Shown: piece by piece, positions 1 to 10,746 of the stretch
How positions within the stretch are numbered: the first letter of the stretch is position 1
Layout of the letters: each line of letters begins with the position of its first letter
From: Sipunculus nudus
Taxonomy: Eukaryota > Annelida > Sipuncula > Golfingiida > Sipunculidae
NCBI GenBank assembly: GCA_026874595.1
Contig: CM049321.1
Location: 182,479-246,478, forward strand
Length of the DNA stretch: 64,000 bases
Direction of reading: 5' to 3'
Made by a program: the position numbers and the translations under genes
The notes under the pieces: generated by a model
Told to the model about the DNA's origin: nothing
The model's database searches: none
What the model saw: the letters and a program-made list of their open reading frames with translations, nothing else

Positions 1-680
1 TGGGGTTTTAGATATGATCAATTCGATACGAGTGTACAATAGGTGTGACACCAGTATTAAGATCGAATAATAACGGTCGGCGCCTAAAACTTGTGTTTAA
101 TAAAGTTAATAGGTTTTCGTCTATTTTATGTGATACATATATTGCTAGTACTTGCCTTATTTTTCTCTAGCCCCATCAAATGTAACCCGATTTAGACAGT
201 TTATTGAACCGTAATGTCGCACCTATTGTAAAATCACTCCTTGATTTCTATACATACATAAATATCTTCTAATTATAACCATGGTTTCAATAATTTATGG
301 GTTGTTTGAAAAAACAGTATTTGAAGTCCTACAACCTAATCACAATTCGGAAGGGGTGGATGCACATATAGTTTCTTTTGCATCTGCAATCTCATGGGAC
401 TTTGCAACCAGATGACAATCAACAAAGCTCAGGTCAAGAATTTAATACTGTAAAAGTCTATTTGCCTGAGCCTGTCTTTATACATTGGCAGCTTTTAGTT
501 GCATTTTCGCGTGCATATATATGTTTGTTATCAAACCCGAGACTTCCATCAATTGACAATTAAAACCATCATTTTTTTTGGTCCTTTAACCTTCAATTTA
601 TACAAATTATATTTCATAAACTTTCACTTTCTATATACAGTCATATAATTGTGCACATTATTTTCATAGTTTATAAGGCT

Positions 681-750
<70 letters not shown>

Positions 751-1104
751 CGCTATCACTCCGGCAATTATGATGTCGTGCCCGTGTTGCTTATTGGAAA
801 ATAAAACATTCTCACGCAAATTTCGTATACCCTATATATGCCTCACGTCTACTTCTTTAATTTCCTGAATGACATAATTTGCCGATCTTTGCTGACATTT
901 TAATGAAGTGGTTTTATAGAGAATCCAAGCACAAGTGATCTTTAAGTCCGTGTTAAATGCACAGAATAAAAATATGCGACATTCAGTCCCTACCAGCCCA
1001 TTACAAAACTATTTATTATATGGAGCCGTGGATTTTCCATGGGTGCATCTAGTGATCATAATTACACTAATAACAATACCATTAATACCACTGCTGCACA
1101 TTAG
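1..1104. other. AT-rich non-coding stretch with a TA microsatellite
   Basis: No exon or transposon could be recognised here. The only clear structure is a (TA)n microsatellite at about 680-746 with one TG interruption. Open frames here are short and of low complexity and show no domain. Confidence 0.6.
680..746. repeat. (TA)n microsatellite
   Basis: About 66 bp of alternating T and A, broken once by TATATGTATA. It is the first of nine long TA tracts in the window. Confidence 0.95.
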
Positions 1105-1188
1105 CACTCCAGTACAATACTATTACTACGACTACAACTAATTTGGCTCCCAGCACTATTGCTTCTATTACTATTATTACTACTACTG
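1105..1188 (+). CDS. Possible Thr-rich stalk exon of the C-type lectin gene
   Basis: The 84-bp stretch follows an AG (1103-1104) and precedes GTTAAT (from 1189). Read in phase 1 it gives an open peptide dominated by Thr, Ile and Ser, containing NTITTTTTNLAPST. Two bases complete the first codon and one base starts the last, so it is a symmetrical 1-1 exon, the same phase as the CTLD exons downstream. Thr-rich stretches of this kind act as O-glycosylated stalks in many lectins. Against this, the acceptor has a poor pyrimidine tract, the donor is weak, and ACT/ATT triplets could be simple sequence. It is a candidate only; RNA reads are needed to decide. Confidence 0.25.
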
Positions 1189-1469
1189 GTTAATTAATCC
1201 TGAATTTAATCTTAAAGACAAATTATAGAATTTCATGAGATTTCTGATAACAGGTATTCTTGCAAATTGAATTAGGACATTTAATTATATTTCATCTATA
1301 AATGAGCAGGAACCATCGCTCAAGAAAACATATGGTGTAGTACCATTAATCGGGAGTCGCCTACTTAGATTTATTCAGTTCTGGAAAAAAATATACCTCG
1401 TATTAGATTGGTAAACGATCAATAAATAATCAATAATAATCCTTGATATGATATTTTGATACACGAAGA

Positions 1470-1560
1470 AAATGAGGTTATGAGGTAGGCTCGATTTTAT
1501 GGCGTTGGGATGCTGGCTGAAGATCCCCAGTTCGATACCGGCCAGTCTCTCGAAAACAAA
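1470..1560 (+). repeat. tRNA-like SINE fragment (weak)
   Basis: The stretch around 1480-1550 ends in AGTTCGATACC, which resembles a pol III B box (GGTTCGANTCC), with possible D-arm-like sequence upstream. No complete cloverleaf is seen, so a SINE head or chance match is likelier than a functional tRNA. Confidence 0.25.
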
Positions 1561-1879
1561 ACGGTAAATCCTGGATGGATATGGTGTTGTATCTTAAAAT
1601 TATAAAATTTCATTTTTTATGAAACATAACTTTTTGTCATATCTAAATTAATACCACTTTTAAAGCAGCATCTAATGATCCTAGCCTTATTCCTGCGGGG
1701 AGGACGGTCTTGTTTTTGGCGTAAATAGTTTACAAATTTAGGGCAAAGTTTCTAAAAATCAAAATTTGGAGCTCTATAAACGTATTTACCTATCTAACGG
1801 TAAAAATTCTGAAAATTGAAAATATGGAGCTTTATCTTGCCATCTCTGTCAAATTTTGCTAGAGAAGTCTAGTTTTCTA

Positions 1880-2170
1880 TATCAAGTGGCATTTGCTCAG
1901 CTTTGGAGACGCAATCGCAAATATTGCACTCTTTATTATGCTACTTCTTTATTCGACGTAACTCTTGCAATGTGATGCAGAAGGTGTCCACCATGGTGTC
2001 AGCTACTACTGTTAAATCTGAATGAAGAAATACACAAAAACCTCTTTAGACCATCAAATAGTTTCTTGGTACAAAAAAACTTTCAAAACATTATATAATT
2101 ATATGCTGAAGCAGATTAACACCATTTTATCTCCCAATCATTTCCTTCAATAATAATTTGTGTTTATCAC
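1880..2170. repeat. Dispersed repeat, copy related to 6250-6950
   Basis: The segment starting with 'attgcactctttattatgct' (1924) through the block about Ser/Thr codons to 2110 closely matches 6256-6430. The following 'atgctgaagcagattaacacc' (from 2102) matches 6882. The copy at 6250-6950 has additional sequence between these two blocks. The family is not recognised; it belongs with the degraded repeats at 4.1-6.9 and 17.3-21.4 kb. Confidence 0.7.
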
Positions 2171-2386
2171 ATATCTTACTTTATCCCATTTTAGAAAATC
2201 CTCCATGTGCACTTCAAACAATTACTATCAGTTTAATTCGTTACCAGCATAAGTAAAATATATTTATATGCAGTTTATATAGCTTCCTTTTGCTTTATGC
2301 ACATTTCAACATTAGCACAAAAAAGATGATTATACTTAAAACATCACAGCTTATATTATTCACAAAATCATGTTTTCACATATCAG

Positions 2387-2479
2387 AGCCAGCTGATACC
2401 ACTAATCCGATACCTGCCACCACATCCATGCCAGCTGTACCCTCTTTAACCACTCAACCCGCAGAAGCCACGCCTACTG
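2387..2479 (+). CDS. Probable Thr/Pro-rich stalk exon of the C-type lectin gene
   Basis: A 93-bp segment sits between an acceptor (TTTTCACATATCAG, ending 2386) and a GT at 2480. It encodes about 31 residues rich in Pro, Thr and Ala, including ADTTNPIPATTSMPAVPS and TTQPAEATPT. Composition changes sharply from the flanking AT-rich sequence. Both ends are phase 1, so splicing to the CTLD exon at 24822 would keep frame and create an Asp (G+AC) before KTCPDG. The likely role is an O-glycosylated spacer between the N-terminus and the lectin domain. The donor, CTG/GTACTG, is not ideal, and 22 kb of intron would separate it from the CTLD. It could instead belong to another gene. Confidence 0.45.
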
Positions 2480-2691
2480 GTACTGTAGTTGAACTATTTT
2501 TCACTAGCTCATTAAATAAATTGATGATATATTTCAATATATCAAGTTGTAGTGCACAAATAGGTGATAGGGAGCTGCTTAAAATGTTATGTACTCATGT
2601 GATAGTAATTGAACAGTATACAGGTGAACATTCGGCCATCATTCAGCTAAATATGTTATGTAGAACTGGAAGTACAGAATTCATAAACTAA

Positions 2692-3180
2692 ATCAACATT
2701 TGGATATTTGAACTTGTAGCTGAAGGACCCCATGTCATAAAAAGGAAACATGCTATGTGAATCTTGCTTTGTATGCCATCAAAAGAGCTATCATCCGAAT
2801 GGGTTGTAAAAAAGGTCTTGATGGGTAAACTCAAGCTTAGTCATTCGTCTGTCTGCCTGATAATGTAGATGATTCATCCGGTCCATGCCTTTGTGTTTTG
2901 GTCTTTTCGTCTTCTACATTTTCTTCTGAACCAGAAGTCCGCGCGTTATACAAGGTCATATATGTCTTTCTATCTATTTGATTTACAGGAAAAAGCGCCC
3001 TCTGGTCATCTAGTCATTCGCTCAAAAACTTATAAATTAATTTATATACCCAACATACTTCAGGGTCAATATTTTTTAAAGGTCCAGGTCAAAATCGCCT
3101 AAGAACCTCAAAACCGTAGTTTTCTTATATCTTTGTCAAAAATGATCCAAGGCAGATAAACTTTACTCATTTACATGGTC
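2692..3180. other. Non-coding stretch
   Basis: Nothing recognised. Open frames are short and lack any domain or plausible splice context. Confidence 0.5.
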
Positions 3181-3545
3181 ACACATTTTAGGGAAAGTTC
3201 ATGAAATGCGATAATAGAAGCCTTGATCTTATAATTTTGTCACCTTTTTTTGCATCCGCTAGCATTTAATTAGTTTGATGTGACACTGTTGTAAGTCCTG
3301 CACCGTTTCCAACAAAAGGGGAATATGCGATATTTCTGCTATTTCTCCAAACATATCCCTGAGCTTTTTCCTGGTAGCTAATGGCCTTTTTGTATCGTTA
3401 CCATGGTTGCTTATTTTAGGGTTAAAATTGCAGTATTTGGAAAAATGGACAGTCGGTGGTAGTTAGCTTGGCTTTCTCCGCAGACGACCCAGCTTCAAAT
3501 CCGGGCGTGACTATGAAAGTAGCAAAAGCATGAACTCTTCACTTC
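3181..3545. repeat. Repeat unit, copy 1, ending in a tRNA-like SINE piece
   Basis: The part from about 3200 to 3320 (goes through 'cttgatcttataa' and 'ctagcatttaatt') is repeated at 3880-4010. It is followed, after some extra sequence, by 'tggacagtcggtggtagttagc...' at 3444, repeated at 4021. The latter contains GCTTCAAATCC, like a pol III B box, so it may be a tRNA-derived SINE. Confidence 0.6.
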
Positions 3546-3869
3546 CCCCTCGAAAGTATTAATTTAATTATTTTCTGCCAGATTCTACAAGTATTATCGG
3601 TTTTGTATAGTAGAAGTTTAAACTAGGACTCAGGGGCATATTCCTATGACCACACAGTCACACTTACCCGGTACCATGGTTAATGATTTAAGTTTGAATT
3701 TTCTTTAATTAAAAGATATCCGTTTTTTATATGTACCTCTTACAATTACCTTGATAGGTCTATTTCTTTGCATATGGTAGCGGTTGATTAGTTTTAGGTG
3801 ATGCAAATGTAAAAGCTTTTTCATTTTGCAAAAACTTATAACATGGTTACTTGTTCATGCTAGAGATGT

Positions 3870-4095
3870 TTAGGAGCTAAAATCTTGAAATGCGAAAATA
3901 CAGGTCTTGATCTTATAACTTTGTAGGTGTAGTTTTTTTTGCACCCACTAGCATTTAATTGATTTCATGTGGCACAATTGTAAATTTTGTCCCGCTTCTA
4001 ATGCAGTATTGAAGCAAAATATGGACAGTCGGGTCGTAGTAAGCTCGGATCTCTCCGCTGGCGACAAAGATTTGAATCCCATAACCTTTCTCACT
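3870..4095. repeat. Repeat unit, copy 2, ending in a tRNA-like SINE piece
   Basis: Second copy of the repeat at 3181-3545. It shows the same order: a block with 'cttgatcttataac', then 'ctagcatttaattga', then 'tatggacagtcgggtcgtag' and a B-box-like ATTTGAATCCC near 4070-4080. About 300 bp present in copy 1 are missing here. Confidence 0.6.
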
Positions 4096-4545
4096 TATTG
4101 CATGATTAAATGGTTCAACGTGTATATTACAATGTAAAATATAAACTTATTAGATTTTGATTCTGCTCATTTGAAGATGTACAATTCTAACTTTTTACAG
4201 TACTTAATTTAAGTCAATGAATGAAATGTGAATTATTTCACAATAGATGATCTCCACTTCCTTCCTTATTCTATAATTTACAGGGTTTCATATATTCCTA
4301 GTGGGTATTTTAAACATGTATTACTTTCACATTATTAAAATACAGATAGCTTTACAAATATTTGATCATGAGAGGTTCATGCATATTAAATTTAATGTAG
4401 TCGAAAAAGTGTCATCTGTTATTTGCGTTGCATTCATATATTTAGTATTTGATTATCACAAAATAGCAAGGCCATGAAAAAAAAGTTCATGTTGCATTCG
4501 CTAAAACTTTACAATATTCAGCTGAGTGATGTGACCCATATGTCC
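4085..4545. repeat. Unclassified dispersed repeat (copy A, left part)
   Basis: Closely matches 17335-17800 in the same orientation. Shared anchors include 'tgcatgattaaatggtt', 'aacttattagattttg', 'tttgaagatgtacaatt' and 'tttgattatcacaaaatag'. No coding capacity is seen. It is part of a larger degraded element that continues at 4977. Confidence 0.8.
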
Positions 4546-4869
4546 CTTGTATTAATTTTATTATTTATTTGCTGTTTAGTGATGGGCAGTTTATTGAAGC
4601 CCATATGATGATATGGATGCACTCGTTTTGCATTTCTACAAAGTTGCAGTTACCTAGCAACTAATCCATTTTTAAATTCTTACTTATTGCTGGGAAATCC
4701 ACTTACTTAATAACATACATGTATGCCTTCAGCTGTTATTGCACAAGCAAGAAAAGTTAAGTTTGATGTAAAAGTATTTGACACTTAGTATAAAAATGAA
4801 AATGATTGAATTGAAAATATTTGTAAAAAAGAAGATAAAAACGGAGAAAAACTATTTTTTTGTAAAAGT

Positions 4870-4967
4870 TGATTTAAATCAGTGATTTCTTTTAACAAAA
4901 GAAAGTTATTTAAATCGCGATTTAAATCGGCGATTTAAATCAACATGATTTAAATCAAACAACCCTG
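4870..4967. mobile_element. Orphan hAT-like transposon end with GATTTAAATC palindromes
   Basis: Several GATTTAAATC-like palindromes occur in tandem (from 4870), ending in CAAACAACCCTG at 4967. The reverse complement begins CAGGGTTGTTTG, a typical hAT terminal motif. The adjacent 8 bases TAGTTGTG (4968-4975) could be one target duplication. No matching left end was found upstream. Confidence 0.5.
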
Positions 4968-4976
4968 TAGTTGTGT

Positions 4977-6200
4977 TTAGTTACGTCTGTAGAACGAATG
5001 ATATCTAATGTAGTTAAGGGGTCCAAAGGCATGAGATTGTTCAATGCAAAGGGAAAACCGAAACAAGGTCAGGTCATGCGGGGGGTTTAGTCCTGCTACC
5101 TTAAATGAATGCAGAAGACTAAAAGTAAAACAAGACGACCAGAGGTCACGCGCTTGCCGAAAAAAAACTAGATAGGAAGACATATAACCAGGGCACGTCA
5201 TAAAGATGACAAAGAGGAAGGAAAAGGGCCATAGTTTGTAAAGAATGGACCAATATTCACAAAGTTTTGATGGAAATAATAATTTGACGTGTTTTTATGA
5301 CCTTCACTTTAAACTTTGACATATTCAAAAATACACATACAGCTTCAAGAAATCGTTCCTATAGACAATAGGTATAAGCTAAAAGGTATTTCCTGGTAAA
5401 CTGTGGCCTGTAGAATGCTCTATAACAGAGAACCAGAAGGACAGCAATATTGAAGACAACAGATAAACAAACAGACATTTTGACAAAGAGACACAAAGCT
5501 GAGACCAGTTGACAAGACTAGGTTATGCAGAAGACAAAGGTGAAAAAAAATGAGCCAAAGCTTGTGAAGATAGTACCAGAATTGACAAAGTTATGAGGAA
5601 AATAATATTTTGAAGTGTTTTGAAGTGACAGACATACTTACAATGTGACACAAAGCTTCGATCGGATGTCTTGACTAAGTTATGAAGAAGACCCAGAGGA
5701 AGAAAATAAAGTATAGTTATGTAATTAAAGTTTATAGTTTCGGAGATATGGCACAAAAATGCCGAAATCGAAAATTTCCGGAAAGCAGTAAACTGCTGCA
5801 TTTCAGGACTTAATATCCTGATGCTTGGTCCCTTTTCGGCAGCATTATACATAACTGTAAACTATGGCGATGCAAGTGCACCAAATATCAAGCCTGCTAC
5901 TGATGACGCATGTATTAAAAAGTCAAATCTCCCTAAAGAGCATTAGTTAACCAAACACATTTCTGCTATAACTGATGGCGCTGGTTTTCAATTCCAGATA
6001 ACTAATGATTACGTATTTTATTTGAACAGGTCCAACATCTTATGCTTACGGTCTACTACTCCATGATGACAAGTGGAATATTCCGGAATATTATAAGTTT
6101 CAAATGTAAAAGACTAGGCAAAGGTTCATGTTTAATTAAAATCAAATTCATGGGTGTTGAGGCCCTATCAAATAATTATATCCCTCCTATCATTGGAACT
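4977..6200. repeat. Unclassified dispersed repeat (copy A, right part)
   Basis: Matches 18060-18780 over its first ~780 bp and 20935-21420 over its last ~430 bp. The latter part corresponds to the 82-aa open frame at 20995, but here that frame is broken (for example a TAG in 'gagcattagttaacc' at 5943). Internal sub-repeats recur every few hundred bases, such as 'gacaaagttatgaggaaaataat' and 'agttatgaagaagac'. The family is not recognised. Confidence 0.8.
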
Positions 6201-6249
6201 GAATATTATATTTCCCATAACTTTACCTATTTAATGGTAAAATTAAACG

Positions 6250-6950
6250 CAACCGCACAAATTGCACTCTTTATTATGCTACTCTCTTGATTCGACGTAA
6301 CTCTTGCAATATGATGCAGAATGTGTTCACCATGATTCCAGCTACTACTCTGAAAGCTGAATGAAGAAACACACAAAAACCTCTTCAGCCCATCAAATAC
6401 TTTTTTGGCTCAAACAATTTTCAAAACTTTTTTCACGAAGAAATTTCTTTTAGAAGAGAAACGTATAACCTTTAGCCAGCTGCTTGGCATGGACAATGAG
6501 GGAAAACCAAATATTCGTAAACTGTTTTGACTGATAAACACAAAGTTACAGTTATCTAATCAGACGCAAACTGATTCTCTTATGGGTAATTAGTGTGGTC
6601 TCACAACCCTATCCAACAGGTGAAATTGAAAATATATAGAGATGGTTGAACAGGTTATATCTGTTTCAGACTATTATTAAGATGCAATTTATGACTCCAT
6701 AGCTGAAGATCTAATATTGTGCAACAGTTGTAATGATTGAAAACCATCAAAGTTTAATATATTAAACGCTCTAAATTTTAAAATTCTCACTTTAATATAT
6801 CACTTGCTGCCATTTCTTCTAATTCTCACGACTTTAAAATATCACACTTTGTTTCAGTAGAAAGAATCGTAATATATATATATGCTGAAGCGGATTAACA
6901 ACTTTCTATCTCTCCAGTCATTTCCCTGGAATTTAACTAATAGTTTTTGT
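6250..6950. repeat. Dispersed repeat, copy related to 1880-2170
   Basis: Longer version of the repeat at 1880-2170. The first 180 bp and the segment from 6880 to 6945 match; the 450 bp between them are absent from the other copy. It follows directly on the copy A repeat and may be the same element. Confidence 0.7.
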
Positions 6951-8060
6951 GATAAGTCGCATTTGTCCATACTTCCCCGCACGATGATAAGACATGTGAT
7001 ATCCCTCATTATGACGATGCTGAATAATTTTGACCATACATTTGACATTCTACTGTACTTTATGATGATAGGCGTTGCTTGTGTAGCACGTTATTCTCTT
7101 TGACTACTGGTCCAGTCGCTGCTAAATAAGAATGAAACCTTGTAACTGCCCATGATATGATTCCGTGTATCATTCCATACCCTTTAAAAATGTCTAGCTA
7201 ATTCATTCCTTGGTAGCATTTCATATGCTTTTACTTGCCGCCATATAGTTTACACACTAAAACCTTGACGATGCGAGCTGGATGTCAGATGTAAAATGGG
7301 AGAGACTAAAAATTGAACACTTCTGTAGTTTCATAACAGTAGAGTCCCTGAACATTTGCAATGTTTCTAATACGCATCATATTCATTAACACTGGCATTT
7401 ACATTTACATCTGCCTGCCTTGGTTACTTGATAATTCTCTTTTTGATCATGTTTGTACATTTGCAGTTTGGTGGTTATGCGCATTGTGTGACAAATGACA
7501 TAGGTCGTTGTGAGTTAGAATAAGTATAAGTAACATTATATGGTTAAGCGTATTTTTACTCTTTATTTACAAGATTTCAAGGATGTGTTCAGGCTTATAA
7601 AATCTGACAAAATTGTTAGTTAGATAAGTAGTTAGTGGTTTACCATCGAAGGCATTCCGTGCACTTTACTAATAACTAAGTGTATATAATGTGGAGACAC
7701 GTCAAATAGAGCCCGTGTTTAGCTCAATTCATTGCTGATGACGTCCGTCTGAATGTTTCGTTTCAGTCTTCAGTTTTATCTGGATAAATGAATCAGGACT
7801 GGTTAAATTTCCTTAAAAAAACAATGTTTTTGCAATAAAAGGTATACTTAATATTGAATACCGGCAGATCTAATACACTTGAGCACATTTTGGGTCGCCG
7901 GTGCATCTTGTGAAAACAGTTGACAAACCACGCTCTCCCTGCTTTCCTCAGAGAAACAAGACAAGACTTCACGTAACTAGTAGGCCTACGGGTATGCGAG
8001 ATTTGTATGATCGTTGAAAGCTAATTTATTATAACTCCCAAATTGTGTAAACCATGATAG
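6951..8060. other. Non-coding stretch
   Basis: No exon, domain or transposon end recognised. Moderately AT-rich unique-looking sequence. Confidence 0.5.
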
Positions 8061-8264
8061 GTTAATCAATCCTCACGGTCTCGTTCTCCTGGAATGCCTA
8101 TAAATCCCTAAACTGTAGCTCCAGTGTAAACACGCAGTTTCCAATTAGGCCCGGTTCAGCTGGTAAATCAATCCTCGCGGCCTGGTTCTCCTTGAATGCC
8201 CATAAATACCTTAACTGTAGCTCCTGTGTAAACACGCAGTTTCCAATTAGGCCCGGCTCAGCTA
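8061..8264. repeat. 102-bp tandem duplication
   Basis: Two head-to-tail units, 8061-8162 and 8163-8264, differ at roughly ten positions. Shared core includes 'gtaaacacgcagtttccaat' and 'taggcccgg'. The unit is a multiple of three, so the minus strand stays open across both copies and repeats the peptide AEPGLIGNCVFT. No known domain is seen, and there is no evidence that it is translated. Confidence 0.85.
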
Positions 8265-8490
8265 GCATGGCCAACCTGTTCACACGCGGATCCCGGGTTT
8301 CGGGTACTCAGCCCACCTCGACACTCGGCCAAGCTCCGACTATTACATCCAGGGCACGTGGTGTTTGACAGCTAGCTCTTGTGACATAACGAACTTTCAT
8401 CGTTTTAAGCAAAATAGCCAACTAATCCATGATATTATGGCAATACTACCGTATTGTCCAAATATATGTGACTGTTAACATGTAGTTGTG

Positions 8491-8600
8491 TAAGGTTGTT
8501 GATTTTTATTTTGTAATTAAAAAATCGGATTTATTTGATTTAAATCAGATTTTTTTTTATTTTAAAGGATTTAACATTTTCTAATCAAAAAATCATCGTC
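8491..8600. mobile_element. Possible decayed hAT-like left end
   Basis: TAAGGTTGTTGATTT begins at 8491 and is followed by GATTTAAATC and further T/A-rich sequence. It resembles a mutated form of the CAGGGTTGTTTGATTTAAATC end seen in reverse at 4967. It is preceded by the same 8 bases TAGTTGTG (8483-8490) that follow the end at 4967. Confidence 0.3.
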
Positions 8601-8691
8601 ATACTTTACAGAATATAAACTATATTAAGACTGCTTTTAGACAAATAATAGTGGTCAAGCACACTTTTGAACATTGTATATTGTTATATTT

Positions 8692-8696
8692 GACAG
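8692..8696. repeat. Target site duplication, left (GACAG)
   Basis: GACAG directly precedes the left LTR and is repeated at 16495-16499. Five bases is the usual size for Ty3/gypsy integrases. Confidence 0.9.
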
Positions 8697-9991
8697 TGTC
8701 AAGGTCGCAGCTCCAGGTTTATCATTTAAGCCTGAAGTACCTTGTTTCCAGTTCTTTTTATGACTGACTAATGCCTCAAATTCTCACCAAGATATCATCT
8801 TGTACCAGTTTATACAACAGAGACCATAACACAAGACTAACGTAACAAATGAATTTATTAAATTATGTACAGCTTTGGAATGTCTGGACTGAGTGGTATC
8901 TCTCCCTGGTACACTAAGGGCGGCTTTTTGGACTCACTCGTGATGCGTACCGGCAGAAACCACGGAATCACTGTACATGGGCTCTAGCCTAGAAAAAGAC
9001 AGAAGGGCAAGATTTTTGAATGCCCTGGGACCATAAATATTATAATGATAAAAGAAAAAATACCAAAAAATTTGTTTTACTTGTTCGGTAGGAGTGAAAA
9101 CCACCATATCAAATTTATCCTTGATACGACCTGGGGCTGGGTCTTCCAGACTTACAGTGACTTAGTATAGAAGTAAAGTAAAATAACTGAGTTACTGACC
9201 AGACTTAGATATATTTTATAATAATAACTATACAAGCCACACAAGGTAAGTTCTGTCATTGCTTAATGAGAAATTATTGCATATAAGGCTCACCATGCCA
9301 TAAGACCCTCAGAGTGCATTGCAGAATCAGGGTTGTGACTTCACCAACATCTCTCTGGTTTTGGCATCAGCCAGGGTTGCTTGTGTCCACAGCAATCTTG
9401 TCGGATTCAGCCTGGGTTGCTTGTGACGTCCCACAATAGTGAAGGTTTATGATGCTTATGGTGAAATAGAGTCCACAGTTGGCTATCTTCTGCAAGAAGA
9501 ATATCTGCATGGCCAAGTCAAGGCCTAGTTTGAGTCCAGCAAATTTCAAATCACACCTTCACAGTTTGAGTGTGAGTGGCCAACTGACTGAAAATGCAGC
9601 TCGGCTTTGCCTTCACAATTATTCTCAAAAGAGACAGAACTTGCCAGTAAAAGCATTGTGGCATATTATATGAAGAAAACAGTGGAAAATCCCCTCAACA
9701 GTGGGCACAAGGGGTGGTAGCTGGCCAGGCTAGAAATAGGAACGTCCGTAAAAAGGTCATTGTAAAGTTACACATTCTTTCATGGATGACTGGACACAGG
9801 AGAATGGGTATTACCTGGCCAAGACACCATTAGTTTAACACTAGCAATTGTTCCAGTTATGAGGAAAACCTTGTTAAATTCATTGTGTTTGAACCAGGGT
9901 GGCTTCTCAACCCAGTGGTAAGGGTGGCAGTATAGGGATGGACTTAAGGGGGAAATAGGGTAAACAATGGTACAGATGCGATTCTGTGACA
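8697..9991 (-). repeat. 3' LTR of the Gmr1-like element
   Basis: Starts TGTCAAGG and ends TGTGACA on the + strand. It is the same length (1295 bp) as the LTR at 15200-16494 and about 98.6% identical by eye. Differences include positions in 'actaatgcctcaaattc' versus 'actcatgcctcaaaaac'. Short open frames inside it (identical 60-aa frames in both LTRs) show no domain and are not treated as genes. Confidence 0.95.
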
Positions 9992-10004
9992 TTCACTCCC
10001 CCGC
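9992..10004 (-). promoter_or_regulatory. Polypurine tract of the Gmr1-like element
   Basis: On the minus strand GCGGGGGAGTGAA lies immediately upstream of the 3' LTR. This is where plus-strand DNA synthesis would be primed. Confidence 0.75.
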
Positions 10005-10189
10005 AAAAATAAGAAAATGTTATCATTTTCACACATATCTATAACATGAATTAATGGTGATCTTACATTATAAACGTGTAGAAAAGATTATCCACCTTAT
10101 CAAAAAAATATATCTATGAATCATGTTTGTATTCTTACTTGGGGTACTGATACCACTCAGACAGCTTAATTCTATGCAGCTGCTTATAA

Positions 10190-10508
10190 TTACAGTGCTT
10201 GGACTCTACTTAGAAAGTCCGGTCCGTGGTTGGACCTCCCGGGAATAGGTTCGATTGTGAATTGACACTCTTGGAGTACCATGGCCCAACGCATAATTCG
10301 CTTGTTAAGGCACTTTGCCTTATTGATGTAAGACAGCGGTTTGTGATCCGTTTGGATTATAAAATGCTTCCCAAACAGGTATACCTCAAATTTACTTATG
10401 GCCCATACAATGGCCAATGCTTCCCGTTCTATCACGGAATAGTTTCTTTCCCTATCAGCCAGCTTTCTACTGGCATAAGCCACAGGATGCAGACTGGCCT
10501 CATATTCC
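10190..10508 (-). pseudogene. RNase H domain of the Gmr1-like pol
   Basis: The open frame from 10507 down to the stop at 10190 encodes the RNase H domain that degrades the RNA strand after reverse transcription. Visible motifs are ERNYSVIEREALAIVWAI with the conserved Glu, QTDHKPLSY with an Asp, and a final GRSNHGPDFLSR. The first catalytic Asp (RTDASDNG) lies further upstream at about 10545, separated by an in-frame TAG at 10508-10510. A frame change relative to the preceding RT segment occurs in a run of T near 10556-10562. The ORF ends shortly after the domain, so nothing (no chromodomain or integrase) follows RNase H, which agrees with integrase lying upstream. Confidence 0.88.
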
Positions 10509-10551
10509 TACAAAAGGATGGCGCCAAGACCGTTATCTGATGCATCTGTCC

Positions 10552-10746
10552 TTAAGAAAAAAATCTCTTTGAGAGGTCAGGCAATTGTAATATTGGAGGT
10601 TTGACCAGCAATGCTTTCAAGGTCTGAAAGGATTTCTCTTGGGGATCACCCCATTTGACCTTGTTACTCTGACCTTTACGGGTAAGATCTGTCAGAGGAA
10701 CAGCAAGCTCACCAAAAATTTGGAATAAATTTCCGATAAAACCCAA
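10552..10746 (-). pseudogene. RT connection segment of the Gmr1-like pol
   Basis: This frame carries the segment that follows the RT palm/thumb in gypsy elements: FGELAVPLTDLTRKG, then WGDPQEKSFQTLKALL and PPILQLPD, a stretch that links RT to RNase H. It is out of frame with the RT body upstream (break near 10717, in a run of A/T) and with RNase H downstream. The initial Met of the open frame has no functional meaning. Confidence 0.85.

Noticed and set aside
378-563. Possible small exon with LQSHGTLQPDDNQQSSG
   Set aside because: No AG acceptor in the right place and a weak donor; composition is not distinctive.
9367-9549. Identical 60-aa frames in both LTRs (also 15870-16052)
   Set aside because: They are identical because the LTRs are; there is no domain, and their position in an LTR does not suggest a gene.
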